A stretch of DNA of 64,000 bases from Candidatus Gastranaerophilales bacterium (GTDB taxonomy: Bacteria; Cyanobacteriota; Vampirovibrionia; Gastranaerophilales; Gastranaerophilaceae), in assembly GCA_944322725.1 (NCBI GenBank), contig CALUPU010000006.1:1-64000 (forward strand). Reading direction: 5' to 3'. Numbering within the stretch: the first letter of the stretch is position 1; the number at the start of each line of letters is the position of its first letter. Below the pieces are notes generated by a model. It worked only from the letters and a program-made list of their open reading frames with translations, had not been told where the DNA came from and made no database searches. Both the position numbers and the translations under genes were made by a program. This document shows, piece by piece, positions 25,561 to 35,466 of this stretch.

Positions 25561-27219
25561 ATGAGAAGCGATAACGTAAAAAAAGGCATACACAAAGCAG
25601 CACACCGTTCATTATTGTACGCAACGGGAGTTGCAAAAGAGGGTATGAAAAGACCTTTTATCGGTATTGCCAGTTCCTTCTCAGACCTTGTACCAGGGCA
25701 CGCAGGCATGAGAGACCTTGAAAGACAAATTGAAAAAGGAATCCACACAGGCGGAGGACAGGCATTTATCTTTGGCACGCCTGCCGTATGCGACGGTATT
25801 GCAATGGGCCATTGCGGAATGAAATATTCACTTCCGTCACGCGACTTGATAGCAGACTGCGTAGAAACAGTAGCCGAAGCTCATCAGCTTGACGGACTCG
25901 TACTTTTGACAAACTGCGACAAAATAACGCCCGGTATGCTTATTGCCGCATTGAGGCTGGATATTCCCTGCATAGTTGTAACAGCAGGTCCTATGATGGA
26001 CGGATGTTCCAAAAATGAAGTTTTAACAATGATTAGAGGTTCTTTTGAGGCTGTAGGAAAGCTTTCTGCAGGCAAAATCACGGAAGAACGCCTTCACGAA
26101 ATGGAAGAAGAGTGCTGTCCGTCAGCAGGCTCCTGTCAGGGTCTCTACACTGCAAATACAATGGCGTGCCTCACAGAGGTAATGGGTATGAGCCTTCCTT
26201 TCTGTGCAACGGCTTCGGCAGTTTCTTCTAAGAAAAAACAGATTGCGTTTGAGTCAGGCATGAAAATTGTCGAACTTGTTGAAAAAGGTGTAAAACCCTC
26301 TGATATCATTACAAAAGACTCAATGAGAAATGCGATTGTCACAGACCTTGCTCTGGGCGGGTCGACAAACTCTATTTTGCACCTTCTTGCAATTGCAAAC
26401 TCGGGCGGAATTGATATTTCGTTGAAGGATTTTGATGAATTGAGCTATAAAATTCCTCAAATAATCAAACTCGACCCCTCTGCTCTGCCTACGATGACGG
26501 ATTTGCACAATGCGGGCGGTATCCCCGGAGTATTAAAAACTCTCTACGGTAATACTCCCGAACTTAAAGACACAAAAGGTGTTTCAGGGCTAAAAATCTC
26601 TGAAATTGCACAGGCTGCGTGGGTTGATAACACAATTGTGCACACACTCGACAACCCGATTACATCAAACCCCGGATTGGGTATACTCAAAGGTAATCTG
26701 GCTCAAGACGGAGCAGTAATAAAAATTTCAGGGGTTGACCCGTCTGCCCTTACTTTTGAAGGAACGGCAAAAGTATTCAACTCAGAAGAAGAGACAATGG
26801 ATGCAATAGACAAAGACCTTATAAAAGAAGGCGATGTTGTGGTAATCTGCTACGAAGGTCCCAAAGGCGGCCCGGGTATGAGAGAGATGCTTGCTCCTAC
26901 TTCCATGATTGCGGGTAAGGGGCTTGGTGCAAAGGTTGCATTGATTACGGACGGACGCTTTTCCGGCGGTACGCGCGGTTTGTGCATAGGGCATATCTGT
27001 CCCGAGGCTGCTATGGGCGGAATTATAGGCTTGATTAAAAACGGTGATAAAATTAAAATAGATATACCGAAAAGAAAACTCGACCTTCTTGTAAGCGAAG
27101 AAGAACTTGAACGCAGACGCAAAGAATTTAAGCCTTTTTCGCCTAAAGAAGTTAAAGGATTTCTTGCAAAATACGCTAAAACAGTACAAAGTGCCAGCGT
27201 TGGTGCAGTAACATTATAA
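25561..27219 (+). CDS. ilvD: Dihydroxy-acid dehydratase
   Basis: IlvD removes water from 2,3-dihydroxy-isovalerate or -methylvalerate in valine, isoleucine and pantothenate synthesis. The 552-residue enzyme keeps the Fe-S cysteines ([15 protein letters not shown] region, [27 protein letters not shown]), the [14 protein letters not shown] segment and the C-terminal [21 protein letters not shown] motif. No other branched-chain genes lie next to it; the following gene is of the YebC family, 21 bases on. A TATAAT box at 25513-25518 may belong to its promoter, though no matching -35 is clear. Confidence 0.96.
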   Translation: MRSDNVKKGIHKAAHRSLLYATGVAKEGMKRPFIGIASSFSDLVPGHAGMRDLERQIEKGIHTGGGQAFIFGTPAVCDGIAMGHCGMKYSLPSRDLIADCVETVAEAHQLDGLVLLTNCDKITPGMLIAALRLDIPCIVVTAGPMMDGCSKNEVLTMIRGSFEAVGKLSAGKITEERLHEMEEECCPSAGSCQGLYTANTMACLTEVMGMSLPFCATASAVSSKKKQIAFESGMKIVELVEKGVKPSDIITKDSMRNAIVTDLALGGSTNSILHLLAIANSGGIDISLKDFDELSYKIPQIIKLDPSALPTMTDLHNAGGIPGVLKTLYGNTPELKDTKGVSGLKISEIAQAAWVDNTIVHTLDNPITSNPGLGILKGNLAQDGAVIKISGVDPSALTFEGTAKVFNSEEETMDAIDKDLIKEGDVVVICYEGPKGGPGMREMLAPTSMIAGKGLGAKVALITDGRFSGGTRGLCIGHICPEAAMGGIIGLIKNGDKIKIDIPKRKLDLLVSEEELERRRKEFKPFSPKEVKGFLAKYAKTVQSASVGAVTL

Positions 27220-27240
27220 TAATTAATAAAGGATAAATTT

Positions 27241-27993
27241 ATGTCAGGACACTCAAAATGGTCAACAATTAAACACAAAAAAGCTAAAGTAGATGCACAA
27301 AGAGGCGTTGCTTTTCAGAAATATTCAAGAGAAATTATAGTAGCCGCAAAAATGGGAGGAGGCGACCCTGCCGCAAACTTCCGTTTAAGAACAGCTATTG
27401 AAAAAGCAAAAGCAGGCGGTCTGCCAAATGACAACATCAAACGTGCAATAGAAAAAGGCTGCGGCGCTGGTGCAAGCGAAAACTATGAAGAACTCACTTA
27501 CGAAGGCTATGGTGCAGGCGGTGTGGCTGTGATTGTTGAAGCAATGACAGACAACAGAAACCGCACGGCAGGCGATATCAGAAGCTACTTTACAAAATTC
27601 AACGGAAACCTCGGTGAAACAGGCTGCGTAGGCTGGATGTTTAAAGATGCCGGTGTTGTAACTTTTTCAAAAGAAGATAACGACTATGAAAAACTTTTTG
27701 ACGAATCCATCAATGCGGGTGCGGATGATTTTGCAGATGAAGATGATGAGTACAAAGTTGTTACAACACCCGAGAACTTCCAGAATGTTGTAGAATCGTT
27801 AGAGAAAGCTGGATTTAAGCACACAGGTGCGGAACTCACAAAGCTTCCTCAAAACACACTCGAAATTACTGATGAAAAAACCGCAAAGATGATTCTTCTT
27901 CTTATGGACAAGCTGGAAGAACACGATGACGTACAGAATGTTTATTCAAACTTTGATATTCCTGATGAGGTAATGGAAAAAGTTCAAATGTAA
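27241..27993 (+). CDS. YebC/TACO1-family transcription or translation factor
   Basis: The 250-residue protein starts with the universal [20 protein letters not shown] segment and has the [18 protein letters not shown] helix and the [23 protein letters not shown] core. Members were described as DNA-binding regulators (PmpR), and more recent work links the family to relief of ribosome stalling at proline tracts. It is 21 bases behind ilvD, so co-transcription is likely. The family is secure; the specific role is not. Confidence 0.93.
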   Translation: MSGHSKWSTIKHKKAKVDAQRGVAFQKYSREIIVAAKMGGGDPAANFRLRTAIEKAKAGGLPNDNIKRAIEKGCGAGASENYEELTYEGYGAGGVAVIVEAMTDNRNRTAGDIRSYFTKFNGNLGETGCVGWMFKDAGVVTFSKEDNDYEKLFDESINAGADDFADEDDEYKVVTTPENFQNVVESLEKAGFKHTGAELTKLPQNTLEITDEKTAKMILLLMDKLEEHDDVQNVYSNFDIPDEVMEKVQM

Positions 27994-28091
27994 TAAATTT
28001 ACAAAACTTTTCATTGGCACTGCTCGATTTGATATTGCTAAAATAATAATTAATAATATTATCTAAGCATAGTTGAGTAAGGATAGGATTA

Positions 28092-28880
28092 TTGAAAAAG
28101 AAGAGATTTAAAAATTTAATTGCCGTACTCGCAGCGGTGTGTGTTTTTCAAACTACGGCATTTTCAGCAGAACAGGCGGGCGGGCAGCCTCCTATGATGA
28201 AACCTCCCGTAAAAAATCAGGCAAATGATTTTGTAAAAAATACACGGGCAAGCAACAAACAAGGAAAAATTGAAATCTATACGGATGATTCCGGCAATCA
28301 GATTTCCAAAGCACAAAAAGAGCGTTCTAAATCATTAAAGAAAACGTACAAAGGTGTAACCGATAATGAACGTCTCATGGAAGCTATGGAGCTTATGAAG
28401 AATGGGCTCGGCAGCTTTTCAAGAAAAGCAATTCTTGGGAATAACTTATCGGGAAAGCCCATGATTGTTAATTTTGAGGATTTGAGCAAATTCGGACAGG
28501 CGTATACAAATTTTGACGCTCTCGGGTGGAAGAAAAAAGAAAGACTTTATATTTATATCAATAAAAAACACGAAGATGCTCCGCTTCCTGCTCTTGCGGC
28601 AGTGTTATCGCATGAGGCTCTTCATCAGGATGATTTTAATTCACTGAACGAAGAGACTTATGCTTGGACTCTTGAAGCCGCAGTATGGACACAGTTATCT
28701 GAAAAGGATCCAAGATACAATGACAGCATGCATCCTCTTGTTGTAAGAGAAAATACACTTAAAAAGCTTTTCATAAAAGGTAATTATACGAGTAAGTTTA
28801 TCAGAAAAACAGTGTTTTCTAATCCTGGTTATGCAAATCTTCCATCGCGTTCTCCCGGGTTTGAGGATGATAATTTGTAA
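28092..28880 (+). CDS. Secreted zincin-like protein with HEALH motif
   Basis: This 262-residue product has a clear signal peptide (basic MKKKRFKN, hydrophobic core LIAVLAAVCVFQTTA, likely cut after AFSA). The mature part has a proline-rich linker and then HEALH at 174-178 followed by NEETYAWTLEAAVW, the pattern of minigluzincin-type metallopeptidases in which a downstream glutamate completes the zinc site. It starts with TTG at 28092, with AAGGATAGG upstream. It probably acts in the periplasm or outside. Activity is inferred from the motif only. Confidence 0.6.
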   Translation: MKKKRFKNLIAVLAAVCVFQTTAFSAEQAGGQPPMMKPPVKNQANDFVKNTRASNKQGKIEIYTDDSGNQISKAQKERSKSLKKTYKGVTDNERLMEAMELMKNGLGSFSRKAILGNNLSGKPMIVNFEDLSKFGQAYTNFDALGWKKKERLYIYINKKHEDAPLPALAAVLSHEALHQDDFNSLNEETYAWTLEAAVWTQLSEKDPRYNDSMHPLVVRENTLKKLFIKGNYTSKFIRKTVFSNPGYANLPSRSPGFEDDNL

Positions 28881-28881
28881 G

Positions 28882-29205
28882 TTATTTTGTTGTGAGAAAC
28901 TTTATTATTTTGTAAACCTTTTCCAGATTGATACGATCATTTTCTAACGTATGTACGCGTTCGATAATTTCATCAATCAATACATCAGTATTTTTTAATT
29001 CATCATTCGAAAATAAATCTTCAGTTGAAATGTTCAGGGCTATCAATATTTTTTCTAAAGTATTAGCTTTAGCAAAGTTGATACCCTGTTATATTACTAA
29101 GATTTCTTGGCGAAATATCGATTATTTCTGCAAGTTGTTCTTGAGTAAATTTTCTTTTTTTCTAAGTCGTTTTATTTTTTCGCCTATTTCTTTTTTTATA
29201 TCCAT
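28882..29205 (-). pseudogene. XRE-family regulator inactivated by two frameshifts
   Basis: The minus strand starts with MDIKKEIGEKIKRLRKKEN, then needs one added base (a T in the AATTT run) to read FTQEQLAEIIDISPRNLSNI, then two added bases to read GINFAKANTLEKILIALNISTEDLF and on to the stop at 28882. The three missing bases together restore the original frame, and the intact gene would encode about 108 residues: a helix-turn-helix domain plus a coiled C-terminal helix. Ribosome and regulator use appears lost. It resembles the intact regulator at 224 in layout. Confidence 0.7.
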
Positions 29206-29311
29206 TTAATTTACCAGAAATGTTATATTGAATTTTTTTGTTTAATCCGATGTGAAATATCATGATATATTAACTTTTGTAAACCTGTAATGAGGCAATA
29301 TTGCTATATTT

Positions 29312-29410
29312 ATGAATAATATGAAATTTAATTTCATAAAATTAAGCAATTTAAAAAAACAAAATACTTCATATAAGAGTAAGGAGTTTACACAAAAAGA
29401 AATTTCCTAA
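29312..29410 (+). CDS. Possible 32-residue peptide before a terminator
   Basis: A short frame reads MNNMKFNFIKLSNLKK and continues polar to a stop that abuts a strong terminator. It could be a decayed gene remnant, a leader peptide, or chance. The stretch 29206-29514 holds nothing else besides the terminator. No ribosome binding site is evident. Confidence 0.2.
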   Translation: MNNMKFNFIKLSNLKKQNTSYKSKEFTQKEIS

Positions 29411-29450
29411 AGCCTAAACTCCACCCTACACTATAGTTTAGGCTTTTTCT
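29409..29450 (+). terminator. Rho-independent terminator
   Basis: A 12-bp stem (AAAGCCTAAACT with AGTTTAGGCTTT) around a 14-base loop is followed by TTCTT. It lies upstream of the 29515 gene and after the short frame ending at 29410, so it ends a plus-strand transcript of unknown origin or acts as an attenuator of the 29515 gene. Confidence 0.75.
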
Positions 29451-29514
29451 TAAAAAATAAGTATTCATAAAAGTAAAGTAGGTTAAATTTTAGACAAAGA
29501 AAGGAAGGTTAATT

Positions 29515-30099
29515 ATGACAAGTTTTGCAGTACAATACCCCCTTGTTAAAGGTACTATTGGGAACAGAATGGACAAATCTGTCGAAAAGACAAAAAATAA
29601 TGTTGCTTGTGCAGCTAAAGTTACAGGTACAGCTGCAGCAACACTTGCAGCAACAGTTTTCCCTTTATCAAAAATTGTTAGCTTTATGGGAGACCCGAAG
29701 ACATACAAAAATCCAGCTTGGAATCGTATGATACATAATTATTTTAAGGTTTTTGCTAAGAAACTGATCAATAAAGGTAACAAAATATGGGATACGGGTT
29801 GGAAGAAACATATTGCTAGTATTAATAAACATAGAGTTAAATATGGCAAGGTTGGCATAGTTCGCCAATTAATACACGAGGCTAAATTGGGCTTGGTAGC
29901 AGCTTTAAGTCAGGGACTTGCGCTTCCCGGCCGGATACTAGCTTCAATTGCAAGAGTACCGGCTCCCCAAAAGGTTTTAGCTTCAATATTAGGACTTGGC
30001 GGTATTGCAATTGCAAAAATTGTTAAGAACCATAGCTACAAAGCAGGTCAAATTGACCAGAAATATACGGACAGAGCGCAATTACAAAAAACATTGTAG
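29515..30099 (+). CDS. Lineage-specific protein of unknown function, 194 residues
   Basis: The product is basic and alanine-rich, with two hydrophobic stretches (about 34-56, CAAKVTGTAAATLAATVFPL, and about 125-170, LGLVAALSQGLALPGRILASIARV to LASILGLGGIAIAKIV) separated by a lysine-rich region. It may be peripheral or membrane-embedded. The ribosome binding site GGAAGG precedes the ATG by six bases, and a terminator follows, so it is a single-gene unit. I recognise no family. Confidence 0.6.
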   Translation: MTSFAVQYPLVKGTIGNRMDKSVEKTKNNVACAAKVTGTAAATLAATVFPLSKIVSFMGDPKTYKNPAWNRMIHNYFKVFAKKLINKGNKIWDTGWKKHIASINKHRVKYGKVGIVRQLIHEAKLGLVAALSQGLALPGRILASIARVPAPQKVLASILGLGGIAIAKIVKNHSYKAGQIDQKYTDRAQLQKTL

Positions 30100-30120
30100 T
30101 ATTCTTTAAAAACGAACCAT

Positions 30121-30148
30121 AAAGTGCGATATCAAAATACCGCACTTT
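30121..30148. terminator. Rho-independent terminator
   Basis: An 8-bp stem (AAAGTGCG with CGCACTTT) with a 12-base loop and TTAATTTT afterwards lies between the plus-strand gene ending at 30099 and the convergent prepilin-like gene. Confidence 0.75.
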
Positions 30149-30180
30149 TAATTTTGATAATACATATTATCAATATATTA

Positions 30181-30825
30181 TTAGAACTTACCGCCTCTTA
30201 AGTAGTACTCGGAGCAGCCGAGTCCGTTTGTATGCGGGGTGCATTGTCTTTCAAGCTGATTGTTTGTAAATTCTGCACCAAAAGCTTCTATTCTGTTTTT
30301 GTATATGTATATTCCAAAAATGTCGTCCCCAATGCGATTAGGTTTTTTTATGCCGTTAAGGTCAAAAATTGCCGTTGCGCAGGGCACTTTGTCGCTGCAC
30401 TCGCAGTCCAGCCATCTAAACCCTACTATATTTCCGTTTTCCTGATAGGCAAAGAATTTTGTGAAAACCATTGATTGCATTGGAATCTGTGAACCGTTCT
30501 TGAACCTATAATGGTAAGATTTCAGGGGATTCGGGTTTCTGCTCAAATCAACATTCAGGTAAGGGCTTATTACCTTAAAAATTTCAGGTTCTTTTTCCGT
30601 AACATTGCTGCGGCAGATTTTTTCAATCACATCAGCATCGCTAACATTAAAAACTTCAAAGTTAGACTGCATTTCAGCAAAACTGCGTTTCCAGCCGGAG
30701 ATTATTTTAGCTTCTTTGGAGTTATTGAAAATGGTTGGCAGGCAGAGTATGACTGTGGTTGCCAGTAGGCAGACCACAATCATTATTTCTACCATGTTAA
30801 ATGCTTTAAGTTGTTTCATCATCAT
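30181..30825 (-). CDS. Type IV prepilin-like protein
   Basis: The 214-residue product has a short basic leader and a class III signal, KAFNMVEIMIVVCLLATTVIL, with Phe at +1 and Glu at +5 of the mature helix. The residue before the cleavage site is Ala instead of the usual Gly. The rest is a globular domain with several cysteines (CECSDKVPC, CTPHTNGLGC) that could pair in the periplasm. It should be a pilin or pseudopilin of a type IV pilus, competence or type II secretion system, but no assembly genes are in the window. It follows the PHP gene. Confidence 0.8.
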   Translation of the reverse strand: MMMKQLKAFNMVEIMIVVCLLATTVILCLPTIFNNSKEAKIISGWKRSFAEMQSNFEVFNVSDADVIEKICRSNVTEKEPEIFKVISPYLNVDLSRNPNPLKSYHYRFKNGSQIPMQSMVFTKFFAYQENGNIVGFRWLDCECSDKVPCATAIFDLNGIKKPNRIGDDIFGIYIYKNRIEAFGAEFTNNQLERQCTPHTNGLGCSEYYLRGGKF

Positions 30826-30878
30826 TGCTTATATTGCCAGATCTAACTGTTTCTTTCATAAGGCTTCAGTATCATCGC

Positions 30879-31742
30879 TTACCTTGCTAAATCAAGTTGT
30901 TTTTTTTCTTTCATCAGCTTGTCGTATATCCATTCAGGGATGAAATTTTTGCCCATGATTATCTGACCGTTGTTAGGGTTTGGTGCGTGAAAATCAGAAC
31001 CGCCTGTAATAATAAGTCCGCATTTCTCGGCAATAGATGAATAATACTCGACCATCGCCGGCGAGTGTTTTCTGTGATAAGCCTCCACCCCTCTTAAGCC
31101 GTAATGCATAAACTCTTTGATTAAGTTTTCAGCGTCTTCTACGTCAAAAGGATGCGCAAAAACAGGGATTCCGCCTGCATCATAGATGATTTCTATAGCT
31201 TCATGCGGAGAGATTGTTTTTCTCTGCACATAAACTTCAGAGTCATTATTTATGTATTTATTATAAGCCTCCATAACACTCGTTGTACCGCCTGCCAGAG
31301 TAATTGCTTTTGCAATATGAGGACGTCCTATACTCCCTCCTTCTGCTACAAGGCTTTTGAGTTTATCAAAAGTCACATGTATACCTTCTTTTTTGTTTAA
31401 AAGATGGAGAATCTGTTCTGTCTGCTCGATACGGGCTTTTTGCTGCGACTTTAACATAGCCTGAAAGTCACTGTCATCACGGTTCATAAAATACCCGAGG
31501 ATATGGATTTCAACATCTTTATAGATTGTATTGATTTCTACACCCGGAAGTATCTCAAGATGTTTTCCGCCACTGTCAGCGATTTTTTTTGCATAGTTCA
31601 GGGCTATCGGATACGCCAGGACATTGTCGTGGTCAGTAATTGCGATAGCATCCAAACCCGCGTCAATAGCAGTATCCACAATCTTTTCAGGCGAGAATAC
31701 CCCGTCCGAATAGGTTGTGTGAATGTGTAAATCGACTTTCAC
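30879..31742 (-). CDS. PHP-domain phosphatase of the TrpH/RNase AM type
   Basis: The 287-residue protein has the full metal-ligand set of the PHP superfamily: DLHIHTTYSDG, ITDHDN, GVEINTIYKDVEIHILGYF, GRPHIAKAI, FAHPFD and GGSDFHAPN. The 70-residue helical insert between the third and fourth motifs is as in TrpH/YciV, which hydrolyses 3',5'-nucleoside bisphosphates and trims 5' ends of RNA. It follows ymdB by 15 bases, and the rny-ymdB-PHP grouping points to RNA turnover. Confidence 0.85.
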   Translation of the reverse strand: MKVDLHIHTTYSDGVFSPEKIVDTAIDAGLDAIAITDHDNVLAYPIALNYAKKIADSGGKHLEILPGVEINTIYKDVEIHILGYFMNRDDSDFQAMLKSQQKARIEQTEQILHLLNKKEGIHVTFDKLKSLVAEGGSIGRPHIAKAITLAGGTTSVMEAYNKYINNDSEVYVQRKTISPHEAIEIIYDAGGIPVFAHPFDVEDAENLIKEFMHYGLRGVEAYHRKHSPAMVEYYSSIAEKCGLIITGGSDFHAPNPNNGQIIMGKNFIPEWIYDKLMKEKKQLDLAR

Positions 31743-31757
31743 CTTTCTATCCTTTCA

Positions 31758-32576
31758 TCATGCTGTTACCTCACTGTAATCTTTTATAAAATGAATTCTT
31801 TCTATGCTTTGTGCCTGCCCTGAAACGGCATCAAAGTTCATTGAAACGGCATTGAGTTCAACAACGGGGGAGTCATCTATATCAAAGCGCTCCGGTATGC
31901 TTGTTACAAGTCGTTTTAAAGAGCCTTCATAGCCCATGCCTATTATGGAATTGTATGCACCGCAAAATCCTGCGTCTGTGATATATGCCGTGTAATCATT
32001 AATAATTTTTTCATCAGCTGTCTGCACATGGGTATGTGTGCCAAGAACAGCACTGATTTTATGCTCTGAACAGAATCTGCCGAAACAAATTTTTTCTGCT
32101 GTTGCTTCTGCATGAAAATCTACAATAACAATCGGGGCAGATTGTTTGATATTTTCGATTTCTTTTTCAATAATCTCCCACGGAGAATCAACAGGGTTCA
32201 TAAAAGTGCGGCCCAAAAAATTCATAACCGCAATTTTTGTCCCTTTAATATCAAAGATACGATACCCGACCCCGTAAGTACCTTTCGGGTAATTCCACGG
32301 ACGGATTAATTTATCAGAATCATTGATATATGAATAAATATCCTTTTTATCCCATATATGATTGCCTGAGGTGAAGCAATTTATCCCGATTTCAGACAAT
32401 TCATTATGGTTCTTTTCTGTCAGACCGAAGCCATGGGAAGCATTTTCCACATTGGCAATTATAAAATCATACGGATTATCTGACGCATTTAGAACGCCCA
32501 GGTAGTCTTTTACTATATTTCTCCCGGGGCGTCCTACAATGTCGCCTATAAATAGTACTTTTATTAGTTCATTCAT
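31758..32576 (-). CDS. ymdB: YmdB-family metallophosphoesterase
   Basis: This 272-residue phosphoesterase (2',3'-cyclic nucleotide phosphodiesterase in Bacillus) has the motifs LFIGDIVGRPGR, NVENASHGFGL, TSGNHIWD, DFHAEATAEK and GTHTHVQTADE that bind two metals. I start at MNELIKVLFIGD (32576); a longer frame overlaps the end of rny. It sits directly after rny, the usual pairing, and in Bacillus YmdB affects RNase Y-dependent gene expression, so the two likely act together. Confidence 0.93.
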   Translation of the reverse strand: MNELIKVLFIGDIVGRPGRNIVKDYLGVLNASDNPYDFIIANVENASHGFGLTEKNHNELSEIGINCFTSGNHIWDKKDIYSYINDSDKLIRPWNYPKGTYGVGYRIFDIKGTKIAVMNFLGRTFMNPVDSPWEIIEKEIENIKQSAPIVIVDFHAEATAEKICFGRFCSEHKISAVLGTHTHVQTADEKIINDYTAYITDAGFCGAYNSIIGMGYEGSLKRLVTSIPERFDIDDSPVVELNAVSMNFDAVSGQAQSIERIHFIKDYSEVTA

Positions 32577-32601
32577 GTTTTGCCTGCGTGTACAGGTCAA
32601 A

Positions 32602-34122
32602 TCATTTAGCAATTTCTGTAGTTCTGATTTCGCGTACAACAGTAACTCTGATTTGACCCGGATAGTCGAGTTCTTCTTCAATACGCTTAGCAATATCACG
32701 GGCTAACTTTGCACTTGCCAGATCATCGAACATGTCAGGCTGGACAATAATCCTTACCTCACGACCTGCCTGTACCGCAAAAGACTGTTTAATTCCCTCA
32801 TAGCTTGAGGCAATTTCCTCTATTTTGTTAAGTCTTTTGATGTAGATTTCAAGAGTATCTCGTCTTGAACCGGGGCGTCCGGCTGATATAGCATCCGCAA
32901 GTTTTACCAGAACTGCTTCAATCGTATTTGCTGTAACATCGTCGTGGTGCGCTTCTATTGCGTGAATAACTTCTTCTTTTTCACCGTAACGACGGGCAAG
33001 TTCAACACCAAGTTCAATATGCGTACCATCTTGAGTCTGGTCGACAGCCTTGCCTATGTCGTGCAAGAGTCCGGCACGTTTTGCAATCTGAACATTGGCG
33101 CCGAGTTCTGCTGCCAGCATTCCTGCAATGTGTCCGACCTCGAGCGAGTGTTTCAAAACATTCTGACCGTAGCTTGTTCTGTAATACAAACGTCCGAGTG
33201 TTTTGATTAACTCTTTATGAAGATTCAAAACGCCCATATCAACGGCTGCGTTTTCACCTTCTTTTTTAATTTTTTCTTCAATTTCTTCCTGAGCTTTTTC
33301 CACCATTTCTTCGATTCTTACAGGGTGGATACGACCGTCTGAGATGAGTTTTTCCAGTGCCACTTTTGCAATCTCACGACGCACAGGGTCAAAGCTTGAA
33401 AGAACAACTGCTTCCGGTGTGTCGTCAATAATAAGGTCTACACCTGTCAGCGTTTCTAAAGTTCTGATGTTTCTGCCTTCACGTCCGATAATACGGCCTT
33501 TCATCTCGTCAGAAGGAAGATTAACAACAGATACGGTTGATTCAACAACCTGATCTATTGCGCATCTTTGCATTGTTGTAGAGAGAATATCCTGCGCCAT
33601 TTCTTTTGCAGATTCTCTGATTTTTGCTTCGTTTTCTTTGATAAGCTGCATCTGCTCCTGTTGAAGATCTTGTTTTAACTGCTCCATCAGCATATGGCGT
33701 GCTTCTTCGCGCGACATGCCTGCAATTTTTTCAGTTTCTTCAATTTGTTTTGCAATCAAATCAGCAAGATAGTCTTCTTTTTCAAGAAGTTCATCCATTT
33801 TTTTCTGTGTTTCATAAACTTTGTCGTTTGCTTCTTGCAGTTTGTCCTCGAGCATATCTTCTTTTTTCAAGAGTTTATCTTCTGCTCTTTGCAAATCCTG
33901 CCTGCGTTCTCTGACTTCTTCGTCAAATTTTTCTCTTTCATTATGCAATGCTTCTTTTGCCTGAATCATTGCTTCTTTTTTCAAAAGAGTTTCTTTTTCG
34001 TCGTTTTCTTTTGAAAGTTTTTCATAAAGTGCCTGCACTGTTTTTTTCTTTTGCCAGATTACAAATGCTGTACCCATAGCGGCAATCAGGGCAAATGCTA
34101 AAACTGCAGTTAATAAAGTCAT
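32602..34122 (-). CDS. rny: Ribonuclease Y
   Basis: RNase Y is a membrane-anchored endoribonuclease that starts mRNA decay. The roughly 506-residue protein has one N-terminal transmembrane helix ([20 protein letters not shown]), a long charged coiled coil to about residue 190, a KH domain ([17 protein letters not shown]), and an HD domain ([13 protein letters not shown]). I start at MTLLTAV (34122); a frame running to 34164 adds a poorly conserved polar extension. AGGA lies eleven bases upstream. Confidence 0.95.
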   Translation of the reverse strand: MTLLTAVLAFALIAAMGTAFVIWQKKKTVQALYEKLSKENDEKETLLKKEAMIQAKEALHNEREKFDEEVRERRQDLQRAEDKLLKKEDMLEDKLQEANDKVYETQKKMDELLEKEDYLADLIAKQIEETEKIAGMSREEARHMLMEQLKQDLQQEQMQLIKENEAKIRESAKEMAQDILSTTMQRCAIDQVVESTVSVVNLPSDEMKGRIIGREGRNIRTLETLTGVDLIIDDTPEAVVLSSFDPVRREIAKVALEKLISDGRIHPVRIEEMVEKAQEEIEEKIKKEGENAAVDMGVLNLHKELIKTLGRLYYRTSYGQNVLKHSLEVGHIAGMLAAELGANVQIAKRAGLLHDIGKAVDQTQDGTHIELGVELARRYGEKEEVIHAIEAHHDDVTANTIEAVLVKLADAISAGRPGSRRDTLEIYIKRLNKIEEIASSYEGIKQSFAVQAGREVRIIVQPDMFDDLASAKLARDIAKRIEEELDYPGQIRVTVVREIRTTEIAK

Positions 34123-34334
34123 TGTGTCGATTGTCCTATACCTCTTTTTTCTATATATACACATAACCCAACACGCTGTGCGCGTATTCGGTCTAATTTT
34201 ATTTGTGTTGTTGAATTTTTATCAATTCATATAAAAAATATTTAATTCTATATACTAAACTAAGATAATAGTATCATATATTCTTGTTTTTTAAAAGAAA
34301 AAATTAGAAATTACAGCCGATTAGGGCTTATTTG

Positions 34335-35459
34335 TTACTTTTTTGGAAAAAGTTTTTGCATTGATTCTTTATAAAACTCTTCGTATCTGTCTTCAAGAAT
34401 AGCTTTTCGTGCTTCTTTTACTAAGTCAATAAGGAATTGAATGTTGTGAATGCTCAAAAGTATGGCTGCTGTTGCTTCGCCTGCTCTGTACAGATGCCTT
34501 ATGTATGCTTTTGTGTGATTGCGGCACGCATAGCAGCAGCAATTTTCATCAAGCGGGCTTGCGTCACGCTCAAATTCTTTATTTTTTATAATTTTTCTGC
34601 CGTTATGCGTAAAGAAAGAACCGTGGCGGGCGTTTCTTGTGGGCAGTACGCAGTCGAACATATCAATTCCGCGCAAAATTCCGTCAAGCAAATCTTCGGG
34701 AGTGCCTACGCCCATGAGGTATCTGGGTTTTAACCTTGGCAGGAGCGGGGCTGTTAATTCGACAAAATGATTTTTTACATTTGCCGGTTCTCCTACACTG
34801 ACACCGCCTATGGCGTATCCTACAGCGTCAAAAGTTGAGATTACTCTTGCGCTTTCTTTTCTTAAATCATCATAAAATGCTCCCTGTACAATCGGGAAAA
34901 GTGCCTGATCATCTCTGGTGTGCGCTTTAAAACATCTTTCGAGCCATCTGTGAGTGCGCTCCATTGCGAGTTTAGCTTCTTCGTATGTGCAGGGATACGG
35001 TGCACACTCGTCAAATGCCATTGCAATATCAGAGCCCAAATCCTGCTGGATTTCCATTGAAATTTCAGGGTTAATAAAATATTCCGTACCTGTTTTGGCG
35101 TCTTTAAATTTTACGCCGTCTTCTGTTATATTTCTCAAATCTGCAAGGCTGAACACCTGAAAACCTCCTGAGTCGGTCAGGATTGGTTTATCCCAGTTCA
35201 TCCATTTATGCAGACCGCCGAATTCTTTTATGAGTTTATTACCCGGTCTTAAGGAAAGATGGTATGAATTGCCCAGAATAATCTGCGCTCCTGTGTCTTT
35301 CAGATGGTCGTTTGTCATCATTTTGACAGCAGAATTTGTGCCCACCGGCATAAAGATGGGCGTTTCAATATCTCCATGAGGTGTATGCAAAAGACCGGCG
35401 CGTGCTCCGGTCTTTTTATCTTCTTTTAACAATTCATATGAAAAGTAATCTGATTTCAT
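34335..35459 (-). CDS. tgt: Queuine tRNA-ribosyltransferase
   Basis: Tgt exchanges guanine-34 for preQ1 in tRNAs with GUN anticodons. The 374-residue enzyme has the catalytic aspartates in the LTDSGGFQVFSL segment and in MGVGTPEDLLDGILRGIDMFDCVLPTRNARHG, and the zinc ligands in CCCYACRNHTKAYIRHLYRAGE. The sequence is full length. It lies seven bases after ndk, so the two are co-transcribed. No queuosine synthesis genes are in the window. Confidence 0.96.
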   Translation of the reverse strand: MKSDYFSYELLKEDKKTGARAGLLHTPHGDIETPIFMPVGTNSAVKMMTNDHLKDTGAQIILGNSYHLSLRPGNKLIKEFGGLHKWMNWDKPILTDSGGFQVFSLADLRNITEDGVKFKDAKTGTEYFINPEISMEIQQDLGSDIAMAFDECAPYPCTYEEAKLAMERTHRWLERCFKAHTRDDQALFPIVQGAFYDDLRKESARVISTFDAVGYAIGGVSVGEPANVKNHFVELTAPLLPRLKPRYLMGVGTPEDLLDGILRGIDMFDCVLPTRNARHGSFFTHNGRKIIKNKEFERDASPLDENCCCYACRNHTKAYIRHLYRAGEATAAILLSIHNIQFLIDLVKEARKAILEDRYEEFYKESMQKLFPKK

Positions 35460-35466
35460 GTTTTCC

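Noticed and set aside
28882-29450. Recent prophage or insertion sequence remnant at the decayed regulator
   Set aside because: No integrase, transposase, phage structural gene or terminal repeats can be seen. Only the pseudogene, a terminator and a short frame are present.
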